Below, in pieces: positions 58,821 to 64,000 of a stretch of 64,000 bases of DNA. Position numbers and translations under genes: made by a program. The notes under the pieces were generated by a model, which saw only the letters and a program-made list of their open reading frames with translations, was not told the origin of the DNA and did no database searches. Source of the stretch: Streptomyces sp. NBC_00490 (GTDB taxonomy: Bacteria; Actinomycetota; Actinomycetes; Streptomycetales; Streptomycetaceae); the NCBI RefSeq assembly GCF_036013645.1, contig NZ_CP107869.1:9114001-9178000 (forward strand), read 5' to 3'. Positions within the stretch are counted from its first letter, which is position 1, and every line of letters starts with the position of its first letter.

Positions 58821-59666
58821 CTACGACGGTTGGGACCCGCTCTCCTGCGGTGGGGCCGTCGGGTCGGCTCCGGCGAGGAAGCCGGTCGCCTGGGCGTGGA
58901 GGTGGCCGGCGCCGATCGCCTCGGCCCAGCGGGCGATCTCCTTCGCCAGTGCGGTCGCGCCGCTCTCGTCACCCGTGTCGCGGGCCAGCACCGCCAGCAG
59001 CATCTGCTGGGTGAGCACCCCGGGGATCATGCCCGCGCGTGCGCCCAGCGCGGTGGCCCGCTCCCAGCGCTCCAGGGCCCGCTCGTGGTCGCCGGCGTCG
59101 TGGTCGTGGTCACCGAGGTGCCGCAGCGCCTCGCGGACCAGCAGGTCGTCGCCCGAGCCGCCGGCGCGCAGGGCGGCCTCGTAGTGGGCGGGCGCCGCGC
59201 CGCGCTCGCCGAAGAGGTTGTCGGCGATCAGCCCCAGGTACATCGAGGCCCAGCCCCGCCGCACCTCGTCGGGGGCGGCCTCGCGCAGGTCGTGTCCGCG
59301 GCGCCGGATCGCCTGAAGTGCCGCCGGGTCCTTGCCCTCGGCGCCGTGCCGGGACGTGCCGTCGGGGCGGAACAGCCGCAGATAGTCGTGGCGCAGCCGT
59401 ACGAAGTCCAGGTCCCAGTCGTCGCCCGGGGATTCCTTCTCCGCTTGCTCGACGCGGGCGGCGGTGAGCCGCGTACCGCCGAACCAGTCGCTCTCCAGGG
59501 CGACTTCGGCCGCCGCAAGGGCGAGGCGGGCGCGGTCCTCGGGAGCGTCGCACGTCGTCGCGTCCAACAGGCGCAGCGCCCGGTCCCACCGTCCTGCCAG
59601 CGACAAGTCCCTTGCGGAGGAGAGGAGTTCGTCGAGTTCGGCGAATGTGCTCGTGGTGTTCGTCAT
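58821..59666 (-). CDS. Tetratricopeptide-like cytoplasmic protein
   Basis: 281 residues, all-helical with no signal or membrane segment. Repeated helix pairs with W/L/A spacing are visible: LSLAGRWDRALRLLDATTC, ARLALAAAEVALESDW, RGAAPAHYEAALRAGG, AGDHERALERWERATALGARAG and GDESGATALAKEIARWAEAIG. They resemble degenerate TPRs. ATG at 59666 lies 8 nt from a TACCTT -10 box, so the mRNA is probably leaderless. It is divergent from a MarR gene, which probably controls it. The function is unknown. Confidence 0.8.
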   Translation of the reverse strand: MTNTTSTFAELDELLSSARDLSLAGRWDRALRLLDATTCDAPEDRARLALAAAEVALESDWFGGTRLTAARVEQAEKESPGDDWDLDFVRLRHDYLRLFRPDGTSRHGAEGKDPAALQAIRRRGHDLREAAPDEVRRGWASMYLGLIADNLFGERGAAPAHYEAALRAGGSGDDLLVREALRHLGDHDHDAGDHERALERWERATALGARAGMIPGVLTQQMLLAVLARDTGDESGATALAKEIARWAEAIGAGHLHAQATGFLAGADPTAPPQESGSQPS

Positions 59667-59674
59667 GTCAGGGG

Positions 59675-59703
59675 AAGGTAGTGAGATGGAAAACCATCCA
59701 CAA
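59675..59703 (-). promoter_or_regulatory. Promoter of the TPR-like gene, overlapping the MarR start
   Basis: On the minus strand, TTGTGG (59703-59698) and TACCTT (59680-59675) are spaced exactly 17 bp. The spacer contains the inverted repeat atgg-aaaa-ccat (59686-59697), which also includes the start codon of the MarR gene. A MarR dimer bound here would block the TPR-like promoter. Confidence 0.6.
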
Positions 59704-60261
59704 GAAAACCACTGCGCGGAGCAGATGACGCAGGACTGGGTCGACCGGCACGTCGCGCAGTGGTCCAAGGAACTCACCTGGATGGACCCGGTCAAGGAAG
59801 CGATCTATGTGCGGCTGGCCAAACTCGCCCGGCACGCGTCCCAGGCGCGCCGCGACGCCCTCGACTCCGACGGGCTGCGGCACTGGCAGTACAAGGTGCT
59901 GCTGGCGCTGCGCCGGCACGGTCCGCCGTACACCGCGAGCCCCTCGGAGCTCGCCGATCGGCTCGGGCTGACCCGGGGCGCCCTGTCGGCGCGGCTGGCG
60001 CCGCTGGAGGAGGCCGGGCTGATCGGCCGCACGCACGGGAGTGCCGACCGGCGAAGGGTGCTGGTCCGGCTCACCGACGCCGGATACGCCGCCTTCGAAC
60101 AGCATGCGGCGGCGGAGGAAGCGGACGAGGTCGCGCTGCTCGCAGCACTGACCGCAGAAGAGCAACGGACGCTAGCCGACCTGTTGCGGAAACTGGTCGT
60201 GGCCGCGGAGAGTGGACCGGACGGGCTCGCACCGCGAAGGTCCAGGTCAGCCGAGTCGTGA
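59686..60261 (+). CDS. MarR-family transcriptional regulator
   Basis: 191 residues. KEAIYVRLAKLARHASQARRDALDSDGLRHWQYKVLLALRRHG leads into the winged helix YTASPSELADRLGLTRGALSARLAPLEEAGLIGRTHGSADRRRVLVRLTDAG. The C-terminal helix closes the dimer. The D-R-R-x-x-x-V wing motif is intact. ATG at 59686 follows ggggaagg; an in-frame ATG at 59665 would overlap the divergent gene start. The likely target is the 19-bp gap shared with the TPR-like gene. Confidence 0.92.
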   Translation: MENHPQENHCAEQMTQDWVDRHVAQWSKELTWMDPVKEAIYVRLAKLARHASQARRDALDSDGLRHWQYKVLLALRRHGPPYTASPSELADRLGLTRGALSARLAPLEEAGLIGRTHGSADRRRVLVRLTDAGYAAFEQHAAAEEADEVALLAALTAEEQRTLADLLRKLVVAAESGPDGLAPRRSRSAES

Positions 60262-60285
60262 TCTGGACCTTCGGCAGTCCTCTCC

Positions 60286-60639
60286 TCACTCGTCCCATGC
60301 CTGGATCATGATCTGTTCGGCGATCTTGCCGTCGCGCAGCGTGATCATCGACTCGGACAGGACACGGACCCCGTCCGAGTAGCGGCAGGACTCGCTGAAG
60401 GCGGCGGTGTCGCCTTCCATGACGCAGTGCTCCAGCTTGTGCGTCATGTCGCGGCTGTAGACGTCCTCGAGGAGTTCGCCGATCTCGTCACGGCCGTGCA
60501 GGACCCTCGGGCTGCTCGGCTGGGTGTTGCGGTCCACGACGCGCAGTTCCGCGTCGTCCGCGTAGAGCGACAGCAGATTCGCCGCCGTGTTTCCCTCGAT
60601 GCTCCGGCGCAGTGTCTCGGTGTTGAACGCGGTGCCCAT
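60286..60639 (-). CDS. SnoaL/NTF2-like protein
   Basis: A 117-residue cone-shaped NTF2-like fold: LRRSIEGNTAANLLSLYADDAELRVVDRNTQPSSPRVLHGRDEIGELLEDV, then EGDTAAFSESCRYSDGVRVLSESMITLRDGKIAEQIMIQAW. The phrases LLSLYADDAELRVVD, HGRDEI and DGKI are characteristic. Such proteins include polyketide cyclases and stress-linked ligand binders; the ligand is unknown. ATG at 60639 has ggaggt 7 nt upstream. It stands alone. Confidence 0.9.
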   Translation of the reverse strand: MGTAFNTETLRRSIEGNTAANLLSLYADDAELRVVDRNTQPSSPRVLHGRDEIGELLEDVYSRDMTHKLEHCVMEGDTAAFSESCRYSDGVRVLSESMITLRDGKIAEQIMIQAWDE

Positions 60640-60810
60640 GATTGACCTCCGGTGAGGCCCGCGGTCGAACGGGAGCGGGCCGCGAGGGCCTCTCCTTCGA
60701 GACTCCTCCGCCCCGCCGGGCTCGGCAAGCGCAACGGCGACACTCCGCCTGACGGGTGAGCGGCGCCCGGTGCCCGTGTCCGGCGCGGGTCCGCCGGCGT
60801 TGCTGAAAAC

Positions 60811-61101
60811 ATGATCTCCACTCGACGTATCGCCGCCGTCGTCGGTCTCGCCGTCGGCGTCACCGGTCTCGCCGCCCCGCTGGCGAGCGCGGCCCCCGAG
60901 GACAAGGGCGCCCCCCTGAGCCCGATGGCCACGCTCGACTCGCTCACCGTGAGCGACCTGCCCGCGGAGTACAAGGACGCGCTTCCGCGGCCCTCCGCGC
61001 AGCTGGCGGAGCTGAACAAGCTGAACGACCTCCAGCAGCTGACCCAGGTGACCGACCTGGCCGCCCCCGTCACCCAGCTGCTGCCAGGCATCCAGTACTG
61101 A
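60811..61101 (+). CDS. Small secreted protein, 96 aa
   Basis: A signal peptide (STRRIAAVVGLAVGVTGLAAPLASAA) precedes a mature part of about 68 residues, rich in Leu, Asp, Gln, Pro and Thr, without Cys. It ends in LTQVTDLAAPVTQLLPGIQY, a phrase similar to the second repeat of the NHLM precursor core (VTGLSVAPVTNLVAGL). The ATG lacks a good ribosome site, so a leaderless or weak start is possible. No family recognised. A terminator follows 23 bp downstream. Confidence 0.75.
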   Translation: MISTRRIAAVVGLAVGVTGLAAPLASAAPEDKGAPLSPMATLDSLTVSDLPAEYKDALPRPSAQLAELNKLNDLQQLTQVTDLAAPVTQLLPGIQY

Positions 61102-61124
61102 TCGACACGCGTAGGACCGCACCG

Positions 61125-61167
61125 AGGGCCGCCCGGCCACAGAAAGCCAGCACAGCCGGGCGGCCCT
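61125..61167 (+). terminator. Terminator of the small secreted protein gene
   Basis: A perfect 13-bp stem (61125-61137 with 61155-61167) with a 17-nt loop is followed by ttgaca. It separates the gene from the aldehyde dehydrogenase. Confidence 0.75.
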
Positions 61168-61245
61168 TGACATTGTTGCCGGGTGAACAGAGCATGCGCT
61201 TAGAAATGAATCTTGGTTCACGTGGCGAACAAAGAGGTCCGCATC

Positions 61246-62706
61246 ATGCCCATCACCCGCGAACTGTTCATCGGCGGCAAGGACGAGCCCGCCGCCTCCG
61301 GCCGTAGGGCGGAGGACGTCAACCCCTACACGGGCGAGGTGTATGCGACCGTCGCGGCCGCGGGCACCGAGGACGTACGGCGGGCCGTGGACGCGGCCGA
61401 GGCGGCGTTCCCCGAGTGGGCCGCGCTGGCCCCGTTCGCCCGGCGCGCGATCCTGCTGAAGGCCGCCGACCTCCTCGACGGCAAGGGCGACCAGGTCGCC
61501 GAACTGATGGCCCAGGAGGCCGGCGGAACCCGGCCGTGGGCGCACTTCAACGTCTACCTCGCCGCGAACATGCTGCGCGAGGCCGCCGCCGCCGTGACGG
61601 CCCCGCGCGGCGAGGTCCTCACCGCTCAGGAGCAGGGCGCGCTGGGCCTCGCGGTCCGCGAACCGGTGGGCGTCGTCGCGGCGTTCGCTCCCTGGAACGC
61701 GCCCGTCATCCTCGGCGTACGTGCCGTCGCGGCGCCGCTGGCCGCAGGCAACACCGTCGTCGTCAAGGCGAGCGAGGACGCGCCGATCGCGTGCGCCCTG
61801 TTCGTGGCCGACGTGCTGCGCGAGGCCGGGCTGCCGGACGGGGTGCTCAACGTCGTCACCAACGCCCGGGAGGACGCGGCCGAGATCGCCGAGGCGCTGA
61901 TCGCCGACGAGCGGGTCCGCGCGGTGAACTTCACCGGCTCCACCAACGTCGGCCGGATCATCGGTGAGCACGCGGCCCGTCATCTCAAGCCCGCCGTACT
62001 GGAGTTGGGCGGAAAGAACTCCGTCATCGTGCTCGACGACGCGGACGTCGACTACGCGGTGGACGCCGTCACCTTCAGCGTGTTCATGAACGCCGGACAG
62101 ATCTGCATGTCCGGCGACCGGATCCTCGTCCACGAGTCGCTGGCCGAGGAGTTCACCCGGAAGTTCACCGCCAAGACGGCCTCGCTCCAGGCCGGTGACC
62201 CGAACCACCCGCACACCGTGGTCGGCCCGCTCGTCGCCGCCTCCGCCGCGCAGCGCGTGGCCGCTCTGGTCGAGGACGCCGTCGCCAAGGGCGCGAAGGT
62301 CCTCACCGGCGGCGGGAAGCCCGACGGAGCGGTGCACCCGGCGACCGTGCTCACCGATGTGCCGAAGGATGCCGAGATCTACCACGCCGAGGCGTTCGGG
62401 CCGGTGTGCGTGGTCGAGACGTTCTCCGACGACGACGCCGCCGTGGCCGTCGCCAACGACACGGAGAACGGTCTGACCTGCGGCATCATCACCGAGAACG
62501 CCACCCACGGACTGGCCGTCGCCCGCGGCGTCCGTACCGGCATCGTGCACATCAACGACCAGTCGGTGGCCGACGAGCCGCAGGCTCCCTTCGGTGGCTT
62601 CAAGGCCTCCGGATACGGCCGCTTCGGCGGACGCTGGGGCATCGAGGCCTTCTCCAACACTCGCTGGGTGACCATCGCCACCCAGCAGGCGCACTACCCC
62701 TTCTAG
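61246..62706 (+). CDS. NAD(P)+-dependent aldehyde dehydrogenase
   Basis: 486 residues. Motifs are AAFAPWNAPVILGVRAVAAPLAAGNTVVVKASEDAP (cofactor), FTGSTNVGR (G-x-T-x-x-G), LELGGKNSVIV with the general-base Glu (about 254), NAGQICMSGDRI with the catalytic Cys (about 287) and EAFGPVC. The substrate-site style is that of salicylaldehyde/vanillin-type dehydrogenases. ATG at 61246 (MPITRELFIGG) follows aagaggt; GTG at 61213 is the longest option. Its stop overlaps the convergent decarboxylase stop as CTAG. Confidence 0.93.
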   Translation: MPITRELFIGGKDEPAASGRRAEDVNPYTGEVYATVAAAGTEDVRRAVDAAEAAFPEWAALAPFARRAILLKAADLLDGKGDQVAELMAQEAGGTRPWAHFNVYLAANMLREAAAAVTAPRGEVLTAQEQGALGLAVREPVGVVAAFAPWNAPVILGVRAVAAPLAAGNTVVVKASEDAPIACALFVADVLREAGLPDGVLNVVTNAREDAAEIAEALIADERVRAVNFTGSTNVGRIIGEHAARHLKPAVLELGGKNSVIVLDDADVDYAVDAVTFSVFMNAGQICMSGDRILVHESLAEEFTRKFTAKTASLQAGDPNHPHTVVGPLVAASAAQRVAALVEDAVAKGAKVLTGGGKPDGAVHPATVLTDVPKDAEIYHAEAFGPVCVVETFSDDDAAVAVANDTENGLTCGIITENATHGLAVARGVRTGIVHINDQSVADEPQAPFGGFKASGYGRFGGRWGIEAFSNTRWVTIATQQAHYPF

Positions 62707-63905
62707 GGGCCTGTGGTGACCTCCGGCCCGGCGTCCAGGAAGTGGAAGCCGGGCCGCGGGTGCATCAGGAAGTCGTGGTGGGAGATGTTCCACGCGTAGG
62801 CGCCGGTCAGCGCGAACACCACCCGGTCACCGGCCCGCAGTCCCGCTGCGGGGACCCGGCGGGCGAGAACGTCCTTCGGCGTGCACAACTGCCCCGCCAG
62901 CGTGACGAGTTCGTCCTCCGCGGCCGGTCGCGGCCACGGATGCGGCCAGTCGTCCACCGTCAGCACCGAGCAGGGCTGGTCGTGGCCCTTCGTCGCCGGG
63001 GTCCGCAGATGGTGGGTGCCGCCCCGGACCACAGCGAACTCCTCGCCGTGGCTGCGCTTCACGTCCAGCACCTGCGTGGCGTACCAGCCGCAGTACGCCG
63101 TCAGCGCCCGCCCCGGCTCGATGCGCAGCGTCAACCCCGGGTGCGCCGCGGTGAGTCGGGCGAGCCCCTCGCCGTACGCGGGCCAGTCGAAACGCCGGTC
63201 CGGGTCCGCGTAGTCGACGTGCATACCGCCGCCGACATTGACCTCCGCGACCGGGACCCCGAGTCCGGTGGCCCAGGCCACGATCGCCTCGGCCACCGCG
63301 AGCTGCTCCGGGGCTTCGAGACCGCTGGCCAAGTGGGCGTGGACGCCCCACAGTTCAAGATGCGGGTAGGTGCCGTCCGTGAGCGCGCGGACCACCTCCA
63401 GCGCCTGCTCCGGGTCCATGCCGAACGGGGTCGGACGCCCGCCCATCGCCAGCGAACTGCCCGCCAGGGAACCGTCGGACAAGGGCAGGTTGACCCGCAC
63501 CAGCACCGCGACCCGCCGCCCCGCCCGCCGGGCCAGCTCGCCCAGCATCCGCAGCTCGTACACGCTCTCGACGTGGAAGCGCTCGACTCCCTGCTCCAGA
63601 GCGGCCGTCACCTCGTCCGGCGTCTTGCCGGGGCCGCCGAAAGCCAGCGGACGCCCCGGCACCGCCTTGGCCACATGAGCGAGTTCACCGCCCGAGGAGA
63701 CCTCGTAGCCGTCCACGTACGGACCGAGCGCGGCGAGGATCTCCGGCTCGGGGTTGGCCTTGGCGGCGTAGTACAGCTCGACCCGCTCGGGGAGGGCGGT
63801 ACGTATGGCAACTGCGTCTGTCCGCAGAGCCGCCAAGTCGTAGAGATACGCGGGCAGTTCGGCCGACGTGAGGGCGAGGGCGCGGTCGTGGACGGCAGGG
63901 GTCAT
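62703..63905 (-). CDS. Type III PLP-dependent decarboxylase (ornithine/DAP decarboxylase fold)
   Basis: A 400-residue alanine-racemase-type barrel enzyme. VELYYAAKANPEPEILAAL holds the PLP Lys (Lys49), VDGYEVSSGGEL follows, GVHAHLASGLE has the barrel His, VNVGGGMHVDYAD is the phosphate-binding Gly loop, RIEPGRAL binds substrate, and LCTPKDVLARRVP replaces the usual C-D motif (Cys retained). The ATGA overlap with an IucA/IucC-like gene points to siderophore synthesis, where such enzymes supply a diamine or act on a carboxylated building block. The exact amino acid substrate is unknown. Confidence 0.9.
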   Translation of the reverse strand: MTPAVHDRALALTSAELPAYLYDLAALRTDAVAIRTALPERVELYYAAKANPEPEILAALGPYVDGYEVSSGGELAHVAKAVPGRPLAFGGPGKTPDEVTAALEQGVERFHVESVYELRMLGELARRAGRRVAVLVRVNLPLSDGSLAGSSLAMGGRPTPFGMDPEQALEVVRALTDGTYPHLELWGVHAHLASGLEAPEQLAVAEAIVAWATGLGVPVAEVNVGGGMHVDYADPDRRFDWPAYGEGLARLTAAHPGLTLRIEPGRALTAYCGWYATQVLDVKRSHGEEFAVVRGGTHHLRTPATKGHDQPCSVLTVDDWPHPWPRPAAEDELVTLAGQLCTPKDVLARRVPAAGLRAGDRVVFALTGAYAWNISHHDFLMHPRPGFHFLDAGPEVTTGP

Positions 63906-64000
63906 CGGGTGCTCCCGGTCAGGATGTCCTCGGCGAGCGGGGACGGCAGACGGACGTAACCGGCCTCGCGGTCGGCCTTGCGCTCCCAGCGGGTCAGCAG
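63902..64000 (-). CDS. C-terminus of a probable IucA/IucC siderophore synthetase (truncated by window)
   Basis: The last 32 codons of a gene continuing past the right edge: LLTRWERKADREAGYVRLPS then PLAEDILTGSTR. The Y-V-x-L-P-S-P-L ending resembles the Y-V-x-x-P-N-P-L C-terminus of IucA/IucC NIS synthetases. The TGA overlaps the decarboxylase ATG. Only this fragment is visible, so the call is tentative. Confidence 0.5.
   Translation of the reverse strand: MLTRWERKADREAGYVRLPSPLAEDILTGSTR

Noticed and set aside
1..64000. tRNA, rRNA, prophage, integrase or transposase
   Set aside because: I read the intergenic gaps on both strands and found no cloverleaf, rRNA segment, attachment-site repeat or transposase motif.

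Overview
The window is very G+C-rich actinobacterial chromosome with almost exclusively G/C third codon positions, GTG and TTG starts, and 4-base ATGA/GTGA stop-start overlaps. The gene content (SSI protease inhibitor, SapB/AmfS-type ram cluster, SpoIIE-type phosphatase, TipA-like regulator, secreted glycosidases with a ricin-type lectin module) points to a Streptomyces. I see no rRNA, tRNA, CRISPR array, transposase or prophage. About 60 protein genes are supported.

Region by region. 0-7.5 kb is ordinary: a 5'-truncated SSI-type inhibitor, a STAS-domain antagonist, a CDGSH iron-sulfur protein with an iron-containing redox enzyme, a Ppx/GppA phosphatase, a prenylcysteine-methyltransferase-like membrane protein, a 14-TM drug exporter with unassigned operators, and an ArsR-SRPBCC pair. 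7.5-13.7 kb is a minimal NHLM-type peptide export locus: a double-glycine precursor with a cysteine-free, internally duplicated 48-residue core, a HlyD-like adaptor, a C39-peptidase ABC protein and a second ABC protein, with no obvious modifying enzyme. A thioesterase and a streptogrisin-like protease with an acidic repeat tail follow. 16.4-23.3 kb is a complete ramCSAB-ramR cluster for a class III lanthipeptide morphogen; the 37-residue precursor carries two S-x2-S-x3-C motifs, and ramR contains a TTA (bldA) codon. A divergent SpoIIE-type phosphatase starts next to ramC.

26-32.7 kb holds dTDP-rhamnose genes (rmlA, rmlB, rmlD and, convergent, rmlC), a MycE-like sugar O-methyltransferase and a family 2 glycosyltransferase; together they suggest a rhamnosylated, possibly O-methylated surface glycan or metabolite. 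34.3-41.8 kb is a seven-gene molybdenum hydroxylase operon (coxS-L-M, MoxR, VWA/CoxE, XdhC, CoxG); the AYRGAGR active-site loop makes it a form II 'CODH'. Divergent from it, across a CRP-like site, is an OtrA-like ribosomal-protection gene preceded by an overlapping leader ORF.

44-53.6 kb carries a secreted GH5 glycosidase, a TipA-like MerR regulator translationally coupled to a family 1 glycosyltransferase, a secreted beta-propeller protein with a divergent TetR regulator, a second family 1 glycosyltransferase, and a GH27 alpha-galactosidase. 53.6-64 kb contains a winged-helix protein, an orphan cytochrome oxidase subunit I with a small membrane partner, an ECF sigma factor with a membrane protein, folD, a TPR-like/MarR divergent pair, an NTF2-like protein, a small secreted protein, an aldehyde dehydrogenase, and the edge of a probable NRPS-independent siderophore locus (type III PLP decarboxylase and the C-terminus of a putative IucA/IucC synthetase).

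Start sites were chosen by Shine-Dalgarno match, overlap with the preceding stop and family start position. Family assignments rest on motifs read by eye, not on database searches.
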